64,000 bases of DNA from the NCBI GenBank assembly GCA_031289095.1, contig JAITQD010000032.1, forward strand, positions 21,959 through 85,958, read 5' to 3'. The position numbers and the translations under genes are program-made. Shown here piece by piece: positions 10,571 through 20,852 of the stretch (its first letter is position 1; each line of letters starts with the position of its first letter). The notes under the pieces were generated by a model. The model saw only the letters and a list, made by a program, of their open reading frames with translations. It was not told where the DNA came from and did not search any database. The stretch is from Azoarcus sp. GTDB taxonomy: Bacteria > Pseudomonadota > Gammaproteobacteria > Burkholderiales > Rhodocyclaceae.

Positions 10571-10800
10571 GTCGATGCTCCTTGGTTATTGTTCAAGAGG
10601 AACAAACTCTGCTTCACAGCGGCGCACATTATGTTTTATGCGTTTAGAAAAGCAATCAGGATGGCAGGAGCGTTGCCGTGCCGCAACGCAATCCATGACG
10701 GGTTGACTTTTTTGCAGCGACGGCATTGGTGGGGCGCACCTTGGAAAATTCCACAATAGTCCAGTCCTGTCTTGTTACGACAAGGGATACAGAAGGTTTC

Positions 10801-12255
10801 TTACAGAAGAACGATGTCGAACTGCTCCTGCGTGTAACTAGCTTCGGCATGGAGCGTGATCTTCTTGCTGATGAAGTCCGACAGCATCGCCAGGGACTGG
10901 CTTTCGTCGTCGAGGAAGAGGTTGATGACTTCGGGGCTGGCAAGGACGCGGAATTCGCGGGCGTTGAACTGGCGGGCCTCGCGCAGCACTTCGCGGAAAA
11001 TTTCGTAGGCGACAGTGCGCGCGGTCTTGATTTCGCCCCGCCCGGCGCAGGTGGGGCAGGGTTCGCACAGCAGGTGGGCGAGCGATTCGCGCGTGCGCTT
11101 GCGGGTCATTTCCACCAGCCCGAGGGCGGTGAAGCCGTTGACGCTCATTTTGGTGTGGTCGTGCGACAGCGCCTTGCGGAATTCTTCCAGCACCATGTCG
11201 CGGTGTTCGGCGCTTTCCATGTCGATGAAGTCGACGATGATGATGCCGCCCAGGTTGCGCAGGCGCAGTTGGCGGGCGATGGCCTGGGTTGCTTCGAGAT
11301 TGGTCTTGAAAATGGTGTCGTCGAAGTTGCGTGCGCCCACGAAGCCGCCGGTGTTGACGTCGACCGTGGTCAGGGCCTCGGTCTGGTCGATGATGAGGTA
11401 GCCGCCGGATTTCAGGTCGACGCGGCGGGCGAGCGCTTTCTGGACTTCGCTTTCGACGTTGTAGATCTCGAACAGTGGCCGGTCATTGGAATAGAGTTCC
11501 AGCAAGGGCAGCACCTTGGGGGTGTATTCAGCGGCGAAGTTCTGGAGTTTGCGGAAGTTTTCCTGTGAGTCGATGCGGATGCGGGTGGTGTCGTCGGTCA
11601 CGAGGTCGCGCATCGTCCGCTGGGCAAGGTTCAGGTCTTCGTGCAACAGGCACGGCGCTTCGGTGCCCTTGGCGGCATTGCCGATTTCGCCCCACAGTTT
11701 GCGCAAGTAGGCGATGTCGGCGGTCAGTTCGTTGTCGGAGGCGTTCTCGGCCATGGTGCGGACGATGAAGCCGCCCGGTTCATCTTCCGGCACGAGCCGG
11801 CCCAGGCGTTCGCGCAACAGTTCGCGCTCGCTTTCGTCGCCGATGCGCTGCGAAATGCCGATGTGCCTGTCCTGCGGCAGGTAGACGAGCAGCCGCCCGG
11901 CCAGGCTTACCTGCGTCGACAGGCGTGCGCCCTTGGTGCCGATGGGATCTTTGAGTACCTGCACCATGATGCCCTGGCCTTCGGTGAGGATGCGCTCGAT
12001 CGGGCGCACCGCATCGCCGTTCTGGCGTCCGCTCCAGATGTCGGCGACGTGTAGGAAGGCGGTGCGCTCCAGGCCCACGTCGATGAATGCCGACTGCATT
12101 CCCGGCAGCACCCTGACCACCCGGCCCAGATAGATGTTGCTGACGATGCCCCGGCTTGCGGGCCGTTCGACGTGCAGTTCCTGCACCACGCCTTGTTCGA
12201 CGATGGCGACCCGTACTTCCTGCGGGGTGAAATTCAACAAGAATTCGATGCTCAT
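10801..12255 (-). CDS. rng: Ribonuclease G
   Basis: MSIEFLLNFTPQEVRVAIVEQGVVQELHVER, S1-like domain, CEPCPTCAGRGEIKTARTVAYEIFRE. Confidence 0.95.
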   Translation of the reverse strand: MSIEFLLNFTPQEVRVAIVEQGVVQELHVERPASRGIVSNIYLGRVVRVLPGMQSAFIDVGLERTAFLHVADIWSGRQNGDAVRPIERILTEGQGIMVQVLKDPIGTKGARLSTQVSLAGRLLVYLPQDRHIGISQRIGDESERELLRERLGRLVPEDEPGGFIVRTMAENASDNELTADIAYLRKLWGEIGNAAKGTEAPCLLHEDLNLAQRTMRDLVTDDTTRIRIDSQENFRKLQNFAAEYTPKVLPLLELYSNDRPLFEIYNVESEVQKALARRVDLKSGGYLIIDQTEALTTVDVNTGGFVGARNFDDTIFKTNLEATQAIARQLRLRNLGGIIIVDFIDMESAEHRDMVLEEFRKALSHDHTKMSVNGFTALGLVEMTRKRTRESLAHLLCEPCPTCAGRGEIKTARTVAYEIFREVLREARQFNAREFRVLASPEVINLFLDDESQSLAMLSDFISKKITLHAEASYTQEQFDIVLL

Positions 12256-12353
12256 GCCATATTCCAATGAAAAATACGCAATGGCGGATGCGCCCGCCAT
12301 TACGTATGGCCCATCGGACAAGCAGAGTTCCCGGGAAGAAAGTCCCGCCAAGT

Positions 12354-12974
12354 CTACAGTGGGTAGCCGAAGACTTCCAGCAGCGCCGCAGTTTCAAACA
12401 GCGGCAACCCCATGATACCGGAGTAACTGCCATGGATTTCCGCGATAAAGGTCGCGGCATGGCCCTGGATGCCGTAGGCGCCGGCCTTGTCCATGGGTTC
12501 GCCGGTGGCGACGTAGCGGCGGATGTCGTTGTCGGAGAGCGGGCGGAACTGCACGGCGCTCTCCGACAGGCGGCTGCGGGTGCGTTCGCCGTCGCTGACC
12601 GCTACGGCGGTCAGGACGCGGTGGGCGCGTCCGGAGAGTCTTTGCAGAATGGTACGGGCGTTCTCGGCGCTGGCGGGCTTGCCGATGATGTCGCCGTCGA
12701 TCTCGATTGCGGTATCGGCTGCCAGAACGGGCTGGCGAGGCAGATTGCGCCAGAACAGGCGGCGTACGCCAGCGCTCGCCTTGATGAGCGCCAGACGCTG
12801 CACGTAACGCTCGGCGGGTTCGTTCGGCTCCGGCGTCTCGTCGAGGTCGGCGTCCATGCCACGCTCGCCGCCACGGAAACCGAGAACGTCGAATTGCACC
12901 CCGATTTGTTGCAACAGGTCACAGCGGCGCGGGCTGGTCGAGGCGAGATAGATATGGGAAGGAAGCGCCGACAT
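12354..12974 (-). CDS. maf: Maf family nucleotide pyrophosphatase
   Basis: IYLASTSPRRCDLLQQIG and VLAADTAIEIDGDIIGKP motifs. Confidence 0.93.
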   Translation of the reverse strand: MSALPSHIYLASTSPRRCDLLQQIGVQFDVLGFRGGERGMDADLDETPEPNEPAERYVQRLALIKASAGVRRLFWRNLPRQPVLAADTAIEIDGDIIGKPASAENARTILQRLSGRAHRVLTAVAVSDGERTRSRLSESAVQFRPLSDNDIRRYVATGEPMDKAGAYGIQGHAATFIAEIHGSYSGIMGLPLFETAALLEVFGYPL

Positions 12975-12979
12975 GGGTC

Positions 12980-13450
12980 TCACTCGCGGTGATAGGGATG
13001 ATTGCGGGTGATGCTCCATGCCCGGTAAAGCGCTTCAGCCAGCAGTGGCCGCACCAGAGCGTGAGGCAGGGTGAGGCTGGACAGCCGGATCGACTCGTGC
13101 GCCTTTGCCTTGAGCGCCGGGGCGAGACCGTCCGGGCCTCCGGCGATGAAGGCAACGTCTTCGCCGCCGCGTCGCCACTCCTCCAGGCGGCGGGCGAGCG
13201 CCATGCTGGTGAGATCGGCGCCGCGCTCGTCAAGGATTACCCTGCGGCAACGCGCGGGCAGAGCGGCTTCAATACGGGCGGCTTCGGCTTCCATCATCGC
13301 ATCCTGAGTCTTGCCTGAATTGCGCGCTTCGGCCTTGACCTCGATCAGTTCGAGCGGCAGTTCCTGCCGCATGCGGCGGGCGTAGTCGTCGAAACCGGCA
13401 TCCACCCAGGTGGGCATGCGATGGCCGATGGCGACGACGACGAGCCTCAA
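12980..13450 (-). CDS. rlmH: 23S rRNA pseudouridine(1915)-N3-methyltransferase RlmH
   Basis: [49 protein letters not shown]; probable TTG start. Confidence 0.93.
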   Translation of the reverse strand: MRLVVVAIGHRMPTWVDAGFDDYARRMRQELPLELIEVKAEARNSGKTQDAMMEAEAARIEAALPARCRRVILDERGADLTSMALARRLEEWRRGGEDVAFIAGGPDGLAPALKAKAHESIRLSSLTLPHALVRPLLAEALYRAWSITRNHPYHRE

Positions 13451-13451
13451 T

Positions 13452-13820
13452 TCATGCTCCCGCAGCCTGGGCCGCAATACCCGCGCGGCGGATGGCGGGC
13501 GAGGCGCTCCAGAGTTCTTCGAGCCGGTAATAGGCGCGGATGGCCGGCTGCATGACGTGCACCACGATTTCTCCCAGGTCGACCAGAACCCATTCTCCGT
13601 TTTCTTCACCTTCGATGCCAAGCACCTTGCCGCCGGCTGCGCGCACCCGATCCAGGACGTTGTGTGCGAGAGCCCTAGTCTGGCGACCTGAGTCGCCGCT
13701 GGCGACGATGATGCGCTCGAACTGCGCGCTGAGGCGAATGGTGTCGATGATTTCGATGTCACGCGCCTTGACGTCTTCCAGGGCGTTGACGACGATCTGT
13801 TCCAGGTTGGGGGTATTCAT
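13452..13820 (-). CDS. rsfS: Ribosome silencing factor RsfS
   Basis: [62 protein letters not shown]. Confidence 0.93.
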   Translation of the reverse strand: MNTPNLEQIVVNALEDVKARDIEIIDTIRLSAQFERIIVASGDSGRQTRALAHNVLDRVRAAGGKVLGIEGEENGEWVLVDLGEIVVHVMQPAIRAYYRLEELWSASPAIRRAGIAAQAAGA

Positions 13821-13890
13821 TCGTGTTTAAAGTGAAGTGACAGGTTAATGTAGTCGACAAAAGAACTCGGCCACCATGATGGTTTACTCG

Positions 13891-14808
13891 TTACTCGTTG
13901 GGTTCCGTTTCCTGGAGTTCCTGCGCCTGTTGTTCCGACCGCCGCCGGTGTTTCCTTCTGCGGGGGAGCCCGAAAATGTCGCGTGCCGCGACGTAAAAAC
14001 TGGCCAACAGAACCGGCACGATCAGCAGTACGTAAATGGCGCATGCCAGTGTGCCGAGTCCTTCCATGGTGAGATTGATGAAATTGATGACGAGCGCCGG
14101 CAGCATGCAGGCGAAAAAGAGAAAGCAGAAGGAATAGACGAGGAGGGGGAGCAGGTTGCGCAGGCAGCCCACGAAGCTGGAAGACAGGGCTCTGGATACC
14201 GGGAGACGCCACCAGCCAACGAGCTGCGACACGAACAGGAATGCGATACCCCAGGGAATGAGCAGGATGGCGACCGCGAGCAGCGCGTAAAGAAAACCGG
14301 GCGAAGACAGGGTAAGCGTGTCCGAAACTTCGGAGTTTTCAAGAAGTTTCCATAGAACGCCATCGTCGATCTGGATAGTGCCGAGCAGCACCAGCTTGAT
14401 GACGGCGAAATTGCAGAACCCCGCCAGCAGCATATCGTAGACGCGGCGACGGAATCCCGAGAGCAGCAATTCCGGTCTGAGCTGGCGTCGCCGGTCGATG
14501 GCGCGGCAGCCGTTATAGACGCCCAGCGTCAGGCTCGGGTACAGGATCATGCAGAGCAATTCGCCGACATAGGGCACGAGCGCCGCCGCGAATGCCGCGA
14601 GAAAGCAGCCAAAGGTGAGAAAGCTGAGGAACGCAGGGTTGCGGAGCCATAGCGCGAAGCCTTCGATGAGCCAGTACCACCCGTGGAGCATGGAAACGCG
14701 CCGTATCCTCATGGGGCGGCCAGACGAGCGATGGTGATGCTCGCGGTGCTGTTGCGGGTCGGTCTGGTCTGGAGCAGGGGCGGTATCCGGATTGGCGGTG
14801 GTAGTCAT
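13891..14808 (-). CDS. BPSS1780-family membrane protein
   Basis: Polytopic membrane protein with a typical GWYWLIEGFALWLRNPAFL start of the family. Confidence 0.75.
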   Translation of the reverse strand: MTTTANPDTAPAPDQTDPQQHREHHHRSSGRPMRIRRVSMLHGWYWLIEGFALWLRNPAFLSFLTFGCFLAAFAAALVPYVGELLCMILYPSLTLGVYNGCRAIDRRRQLRPELLLSGFRRRVYDMLLAGFCNFAVIKLVLLGTIQIDDGVLWKLLENSEVSDTLTLSSPGFLYALLAVAILLIPWGIAFLFVSQLVGWWRLPVSRALSSSFVGCLRNLLPLLVYSFCFLFFACMLPALVINFINLTMEGLGTLACAIYVLLIVPVLLASFYVAARDIFGLPRRRKHRRRSEQQAQELQETEPNE

Positions 14809-15761
14809 CGTCTGGTGTCGGAAGCGGGTAGGGGAGGAACGGAATGTATGCGCTGACGCAGAATATCGCGGTATTCGGCGGGGTCTTTCACCAGCACCAT
14901 CGCACCTGGGCGCGGCAGATGCCGATCCATGGCGCGCGAGAGCCAGAAGCGCAGCGCCGCCGCGCGCAGCATCGCCGGCCAGGCGGCGCGTTCAGCGTCG
15001 GTGAACGGGCGCGCGGCATGATACGCGACGAGCAGGGCATCGGCATGCGCCGGGTCGAGTTCGCCCGCAGGCGCGTCGCACCAATCGTTGACGGTGACGG
15101 CAACGTCGAAAAGCAGGGCGTCATGCCCGGCGAAGTAGAAGTCGATTACGCCGCCGATGAAATCGTCCGCCCACAACACGTTGTCGCGGAAAAGATCGCC
15201 ATGGATCGCCCCGGCGGGTAGGCGCGAAAGGTCGACGACTGCCTGGAAGCGGAGTTCGTCGTCGAGCAGCGCCGCTTCGTCGGCGGGCAGGCGGGGGCGC
15301 AGCAGGTCGGCGGCCCGCGTGCGCCAGTGCGGGCCGCGCGGATTGGGCTGCCGTCGCCCGTAAGTGCGTCCGGCCAAGTGCAGGCCGGCGAGCATGGCGC
15401 CGACGCGGGCGCAGTGCTGGATGTCTGGGTTTGTTTCCGACGCGCCGTTCAGCCGCGAGACCAGCACTGCCGGTTTACCCGCCAGCGTGCCCAGGTATTC
15501 GTTGTCGCGGTTGGCGATCGGGGCCGGCGCTGGCAGCCCGTGGCGGGCGAGATGGGCCATCAGGTGCAGGTAATAGGGCAGATCGGCGCGCGCGATGTCT
15601 TCAAACAGAGTCAGGACGTAACGCCCGAGCGTGGTAGTTACAAAAAAATTGCTGTTCTGGACGCCGCTGGCGATGCCCTCGAAACCGGTCAGGTGACCGA
15701 TGGCGTAGCCGTCCACCCAGCGCGCCAGCGCCTCTTCGGAGGGCAGGGTGAAAACGGACAT
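14805..15761 (-). CDS. thrB: Homoserine kinase (ThrB2/aminoglycoside phosphotransferase fold)
   Basis: MSVFTLPSEEALARWVDGYAIGHLTGFEGIASGVQNSNFFVTT; AIHGDLFRDNVLW. Confidence 0.92.
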   Translation of the reverse strand: MSVFTLPSEEALARWVDGYAIGHLTGFEGIASGVQNSNFFVTTTLGRYVLTLFEDIARADLPYYLHLMAHLARHGLPAPAPIANRDNEYLGTLAGKPAVLVSRLNGASETNPDIQHCARVGAMLAGLHLAGRTYGRRQPNPRGPHWRTRAADLLRPRLPADEAALLDDELRFQAVVDLSRLPAGAIHGDLFRDNVLWADDFIGGVIDFYFAGHDALLFDVAVTVNDWCDAPAGELDPAHADALLVAYHAARPFTDAERAAWPAMLRAAALRFWLSRAMDRHLPRPGAMVLVKDPAEYRDILRQRIHSVPPLPASDTRR

Positions 15762-15771
15762 GTGTGTCGGT

Positions 15772-16092
15772 CTACCAGGTCGTGAGCACCCAGGTGGGCA
15801 CCGCCAGTTTGCGGGCGCTGTCGTCCCGCACCCATTGCCCCTTGCCTTCGCGGTCGATCAGGTAATACTCGGGCCCGTTCTCCGGCGTAACCTTGATCAT
15901 GTAGAGTTTGCCGCGCAGACGGAATTCGGTCACGGTGTCGTCGGCGCGCTTGAAAATGGTGACTTCGGGCAGTTCCTCTTCCAGTGGCTCGGTGCTTTCC
16001 TGTTCCTGTTCTTGGGCAAGGAGCGGCGGAGCGGCCAGGAACCCGGTACAGAAAACGATGGCGGCGATGACAGCAAGCGGGGACAGGCGCAT
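15772..16092 (-). CDS. DUF2782 domain-containing secreted protein
   Basis: Signal peptide plus EVTIFKRADDTVTEFRLRGKLYMIKVTPENGPEYYLID. Confidence 0.8.
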   Translation of the reverse strand: MRLSPLAVIAAIVFCTGFLAAPPLLAQEQEQESTEPLEEELPEVTIFKRADDTVTEFRLRGKLYMIKVTPENGPEYYLIDREGKGQWVRDDSARKLAVPTWVLTTW

Positions 16093-16115
16093 GGCGGATT
16101 CTCCATTCTGGGGTC

Positions 16116-16838
16116 TTAGAGATTCAGCATGATCTCATGTTCGGCGGGCAAGGGCATGAAGCCGCGCGTTTCGTAATGTTTGAATATGGCCTCGACCACA
16201 GCGTCGGGTTCGTCGATGATCTGAACCAGATTGAGGTCTTCGGGGGAAATCATGCGCTCGGCGACGAGGCGGTCGGCAAACCAGTCGAGCAGGCCGCGCC
16301 AGAACGGGCCGTGCACGAGGATGATTGGAATCTGTCGGCTCTTGTGCGTCTGCACCAGGGTCATCGCTTCAAGCAGTTCGTCGAGAGTGCCGAAACCGCC
16401 GGGCATGACAACGTAGGCGCTTGCGAATTTCACGAACATGAATTTGCGCGCGAAAAAGTGCTGAAAACTCTGCGAAACGTCCTGATAGGCGTTGGACTGC
16501 TGCTCCATCGGCAACTGGATGTTGAGTCCGACCGAGGGACTTTTGCCAAAGAACGCGCCCTTGTTGGTGGCTTCCATGATGCCCGGCCCGCCGCCCGAGA
16601 TGACCGCGAACCCCACGTCCGACAGCAAACGGGCGATGCGTTCGGCAAGCGCGTAATAGGGATGATCCGGCTTGATGCGGGCGCTGCCGAAGATCGACAC
16701 CGCCGGACGAATAGCGTTGAGCCTTTCGGTGGCCTCGACGAACTCTGCCATAATCCCAAAGATTCGCCACGACTCGCGCCCGTTGTAATGCGGCGCGGCA
16801 GAGGCCACGTTGGGTGGTATTTTTTCTTTCGCACTCAT
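16116..16838 (-). CDS. LOG/TIGR00730 family Rossmann-fold protein
   Basis: FGSARIKPDHPYY, ISGGGPGIMEATNKGA, PGGFGTLDELLEAMTL. Confidence 0.9.
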   Translation of the reverse strand: MSAKEKIPPNVASAAPHYNGRESWRIFGIMAEFVEATERLNAIRPAVSIFGSARIKPDHPYYALAERIARLLSDVGFAVISGGGPGIMEATNKGAFFGKSPSVGLNIQLPMEQQSNAYQDVSQSFQHFFARKFMFVKFASAYVVMPGGFGTLDELLEAMTLVQTHKSRQIPIILVHGPFWRGLLDWFADRLVAERMISPEDLNLVQIIDEPDAVVEAIFKHYETRGFMPLPAEHEIMLNL

Positions 16839-16911
16839 AAAAAGTCCGTTGTTTTTCTCATGCTTGCCTGCTGGATGCGGACGCCGCGTCCGGCAGCGAG
16901 GATCGTTCCCG

Positions 16912-19641
16912 ATGACCACCCTGCTGCTCGTCGATGGCTCCAGCTATCTCTATCGTGCGTTTCATGCCTTGCCTGATTTGCGCAATTCGCGCGGCGAACC
17001 GACCGGCGCCGTTCGCGGCGTTTTGTCGATGCTACGTCGGCTGGCGGAGGACTACAAGGCGGATTATCGCGCCTGCGTATTTGATGCACGGGGTAAAACT
17101 TTCCGCGACGAATGGTATCCGCAATACAAAGCGCAACGTCCGCCCATGCCCGACGACCTCGCCGCCCAGGTTGCGCCGCTGCATGAAGCGGTACGGGCCG
17201 AAGGCTGGCCGCTTCTCTCGGTCGAAGGGGTCGAAGCCGACGACGTTATCGGCACCCTGTCCCGGCTGGCGGGCGAACGCGGCTGGGAAACGGTGATTTC
17301 CACCGGCGACAAGGATCTGACCCAGCTTGTGCGCCCCGGGGTGCTGTGGGTGAATACCATGAGTGACGAGACGCTCGATGCGGCGGGCGTGCGGGAAAAA
17401 TTCGGCGTGCCGCCGGAGCGCATCGTCGACTACCTTACTTTGGTCGGGGACGCGGTGGACAACGTGCCGGGGGTGGAAAAATGCGGCCCCAAGACGGCGG
17501 CGAAATGGCTCGGCGAATACGGCAGCCTCGACAACCTCGTGGCGCACGCGCAGGAAGTGGGCGGCAAAGTGGGCGAAAACCTGCGCCGGCACCTCGACTT
17601 TCTGCCACTGGGCCGCCGCCTGGTAACCGTGGCGACAGATGTCGCCCTGCCTTGCGGTCTTGACGATCTCACCGTGCGCCCGCCCGACCGGCAGGCGCTC
17701 ACCGCGCTTTACGAACGGCTCGAATTCCGGAGCTGGCTGCGCGAATCCCCCGGCGGCGCGGCGCACCCGGCGGACGGTCTGGGTCGGCGCTTTCAGCGCG
17801 AGGAAAGCAACCCGGTTGCCGCGAGCGCCCCCGACCGCTCCCGCTATGCCGCCATTGTTGACTGGCCGGCGTTCGATGCGTTGCTCATCCGGCTGACTGC
17901 GGCGGAACTCGTCGCCATCGACACCGAAACCACCGCCCTCGAACCGCTTACCGCACGGCTGGTGGGCATCTCATTTGCCTTCGCGCCGGGCGATGCGTTT
18001 TACGTACCGCTTGCCCATTGCGGCGCGGACATTCCCGAGCAACTGCCGCGCGACGAAGTCCTGGCGCGGCTCAAGCCCTGGCTGGAATCGAACGTATGCG
18101 CCAAACTCGGCCAGAACATCAAGTATGACGCCCATGTTTTTGCCAATCACGGCGTCGCCCTGCGCGGCATCGTCCATGACACCCTGTTGCAATCCTACGT
18201 GCTGGAAAGCGATCGCGCCCACGACATGGACACGCTCGCTCGCCGCCACCTGAATCTGGAGACGATTTCCTATGCCGAAGTCTGCGGCACGGGCGCAAAA
18301 CGGATCGGCTTCGACGAAGTGGCGCTCAATGTCGCCACCGCCTATGCCGCAGAGGACGCCGACATCACACTGAGATTGCACCAGTCGATGTGGCCGCGCG
18401 TGCAAACCGTTCCTGCGTTGGAGGCGCTTTACCGCGACCTCGAATTACCTACCCTTGCCGTGCTGCTGGCGATGGAGCGTACTGGTGTGCTCATCGACCC
18501 CTTTTTGCTCGCGCAGCAAAGCGATGAATTGGGGCTACGCCTGCTTGAACTGGAGCGTGAAGCCTGGACGCTCGCGGGCGGCTCCTTCAACCTGGGCTCG
18601 CCCAAGCAGATCGGCGAAATTCTCTTTGGCCGCCTTGGACTGCCGGCGCGCAAAAAAACCGCTGCCGGTCAGCCTTCGACCAACGAGGACGTGTTGACCG
18701 AACTCGCCGAAGATTACCCCCTTCCCAAGCTGCTGCTCGAACATCGCGGCCTCGCCAAGTTGAAGAGCACCTATACCGACAAACTGCCGCGCATGGTCAA
18801 CCCGGCCACGGGGCGGGTGCATACCAGCTTTTCGCAGGCCACCGCCGTCACCGGGCGGCTTGCCAGTTCCGACCCCAACTTGCAGAACATCCCCGTGCGC
18901 ACGGCGGAAGGCCGCCGCATCCGCGCCGCCTTCATCGCCCCGCGCGGTCACGTCATCGTTTCGGCGGACTACTCGCAAATCGAATTGCGCATCATGGCGC
19001 ACCTGTCGAGCGACGCGCGCCTGCTCGACGCCTTTGCGGGCGGCGAAGACGTGCACCGCGCCACTGCTGGCGAAGTCTTCGGCGTCGCGCCGCAAGCAGT
19101 GAGCGCCGAGCAGCGCCGCTACGCCAAGATCATCAACTTTGGTCTCATCTACGGCATGAGCGCGCACGGCCTCGCCCGCACGCTCGGCATCGAACGCGGC
19201 GCGGCGCAAGGCTGGATCGACCGCTACTTCGCGCGCTACCCCGGCGTCGCCGCCTACATGGAGCGGATCAAGACCCTCGCACACGAGCAAGGCTACGTCG
19301 AAACCGTCTTTGGCCGCCGTCTCTACCTGCCCGACATCACCGCCCGTCAGTACACCCGCCGCCAGGCCGCCGAACGCGCCGCGATCAACGCCCCGATGCA
19401 GGGCACCGCCGCCGACCTCATCAAAAAAGCAATGATCGCCGTGCATCGCTGGCTGCTCGACGAAGGCTTGCAGTCGAAGCTGGTATTGCAGGTGCATGAC
19501 GAACTGGTGCTGGAAGTGCCCGACGGGGAAATTGACCTCATACGTGCGAAGCTGCCTGGCCTGATGGCGGGCGTCGCTGCGCTCGCCGTGCCGCTCCTGG
19601 TGGAAGTGGGCGTGGGGCAAAACTGGGATGAGGCGCATTGA
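16912..19641 (+). CDS. polA: DNA polymerase I
   Basis: 5'-nuclease, 3'-5' exonuclease and polymerase motifs (SADYSQIELRIMAHLS, QVHDELVLEVP). Confidence 0.97.
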   Translation: MTTLLLVDGSSYLYRAFHALPDLRNSRGEPTGAVRGVLSMLRRLAEDYKADYRACVFDARGKTFRDEWYPQYKAQRPPMPDDLAAQVAPLHEAVRAEGWPLLSVEGVEADDVIGTLSRLAGERGWETVISTGDKDLTQLVRPGVLWVNTMSDETLDAAGVREKFGVPPERIVDYLTLVGDAVDNVPGVEKCGPKTAAKWLGEYGSLDNLVAHAQEVGGKVGENLRRHLDFLPLGRRLVTVATDVALPCGLDDLTVRPPDRQALTALYERLEFRSWLRESPGGAAHPADGLGRRFQREESNPVAASAPDRSRYAAIVDWPAFDALLIRLTAAELVAIDTETTALEPLTARLVGISFAFAPGDAFYVPLAHCGADIPEQLPRDEVLARLKPWLESNVCAKLGQNIKYDAHVFANHGVALRGIVHDTLLQSYVLESDRAHDMDTLARRHLNLETISYAEVCGTGAKRIGFDEVALNVATAYAAEDADITLRLHQSMWPRVQTVPALEALYRDLELPTLAVLLAMERTGVLIDPFLLAQQSDELGLRLLELEREAWTLAGGSFNLGSPKQIGEILFGRLGLPARKKTAAGQPSTNEDVLTELAEDYPLPKLLLEHRGLAKLKSTYTDKLPRMVNPATGRVHTSFSQATAVTGRLASSDPNLQNIPVRTAEGRRIRAAFIAPRGHVIVSADYSQIELRIMAHLSSDARLLDAFAGGEDVHRATAGEVFGVAPQAVSAEQRRYAKIINFGLIYGMSAHGLARTLGIERGAAQGWIDRYFARYPGVAAYMERIKTLAHEQGYVETVFGRRLYLPDITARQYTRRQAAERAAINAPMQGTAADLIKKAMIAVHRWLLDEGLQSKLVLQVHDELVLEVPDGEIDLIRAKLPGLMAGVAALAVPLLVEVGVGQNWDEAH

Positions 19642-19661
19642 GGCTGCGCGTGGCGGCGGCG

Positions 19662-19855
19662 AAGTCGGCGGGTGCGCTTTTGAAAGCGCTACGCAACTCG
19701 CTATTTTGAAATGCCCTTCGGGCACGTGGCCGTGACCAACCCGACGGCTAACGCCCCCTCGACCGGCTTGCGGATGACTTTTTTCCGTGGCCCCGGAAAG
19801 ACGGCCACATAGTCAGACTCGGGCTGCGCTCTTTCAAAAGCGCACCCGCCGACTT
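19662..19855. repeat. Palindromic repeat element with 25-bp perfect terminal inverted repeats (copy A)
   Basis: aagtcggcgggtgcgcttttgaaag (19662-19686) is the exact reverse complement of ctttcaaaagcgcacccgccgactt (19831-19855); inner pair gtggccgt (19726-19733)/acggccac (19801-19808); related to 63616-63726. Confidence 0.85.
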
Positions 19856-20006
19856 TATGGGAACGCGCGGTATCAGCCAGATACTCCACCTGCCTAAGGC
19901 CGTCTGGGTCAGATGCTACTTCTGGCTGGCCGGGTCGGCTGCGTTCGACGAGTTGGGCAACAGCTCGAACGACGATGGAACTGGTTGATAATTGACTACG
20001 TCGGCT

Positions 20007-20489
20007 TTAGCCGCATTCCTTGTTTGCTTTGATGTCCCAACCACTACTAACCGCAGGGCACATGGAGCCGTCGGCTTTTTGTTCGCGGATCTCGATCTCT
20101 ATCTTGGAATAGGACAAACCCACTGTCTCTATCGCTTGCCCCCCCGTTGAGCCACTTGGCCCCGCGTTGACTATCAGTACGTCCGTCATGATGACGCGCA
20201 TGAATTCCTGTGATCCATCGCCGACTTTGCAGGATGACAGGACTGCTTTCGGAATATGCTTGCCAGCGGCACAATACTTGAACAGATTCGGGGAGGCCCT
20301 GTCGACGTAATGAATGAACGTAAAGGCTGGAAAGTCGGCTTTGCCAACGCCGCCGCCGCCGCCAGTAAACATCGAAGATGACTGTGAGACTGCGTAACTG
20401 AAGGAGAGTACATCAATCCAGCCCTTGTGTTTTGCCTGTTTTGATTCTCCGGTAATGCCGTCGAGTTGAATGAAATGTTCTTGTAGCAT
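20007..20489 (-). CDS. hcp: Hcp family type VI secretion system protein
   Basis: ITGESKQAKHKGWIDVLSFSYAVSQSSS... FTFIHYVDRASPNLFKYCAAGKHIPKAVLSSCK... EFMRVIMTDVLI, typical Hcp1-family features. Confidence 0.92.
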   Translation of the reverse strand: MLQEHFIQLDGITGESKQAKHKGWIDVLSFSYAVSQSSSMFTGGGGGVGKADFPAFTFIHYVDRASPNLFKYCAAGKHIPKAVLSSCKVGDGSQEFMRVIMTDVLIVNAGPSGSTGGQAIETVGLSYSKIEIEIREQKADGSMCPAVSSGWDIKANKECG

Positions 20490-20544
20490 GGTGTACCTCC
20501 GAGACGGTGAGAAATGGTTGGTTCAGCGAGGGATGCGTTTCAGC

Positions 20545-20832
20545 CTAGCGTGGGGGAAAACCTTGCCCGATGATTTCGCCTGTTGTTGCATCTATTCTAA
20601 AGTTGGCGTTACCCCCCTTCATCATGGCGTTTGTCATTATCCAGTAACATGCGCCTTTTTGATAAGTTTCTAAAGAAACATGCACAGGCTCTTGGAAAGG
20701 CCAATCGTTTTGCAGAGCGCGTTCGCGGGCAATTTCTACCGCTTCTTCGCGGCTGATCCTGTGTTTTTCCTGCTTTGATCGAAATGCAATGCAGGTCAAA
20801 CATGAGAATAAACGTGATAGTTTTTGTATCAA
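20545..20832 (-). CDS. Small PepSY-like protein (putative immunity or inhibitor)
   Basis: TTG start preceded by an AGAGAAG Shine-Dalgarno; ISREEAVEIARERA and FRIDATTGEIIG resemble PepSY signatures. Confidence 0.6.
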   Translation of the reverse strand: MIQKLSRLFSCLTCIAFRSKQEKHRISREEAVEIARERALQNDWPFQEPVHVSLETYQKGACYWIMTNAMMKGGNANFRIDATTGEIIGQGFPPR

Positions 20833-20852
20833 GATACTTCTCTTTGTATAGA

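Noticed and set aside
18535-19725. 396-aa ORF antisense to polA
   Set aside because: Shadow ORF on the opposite strand of an intact polA; no known motifs.
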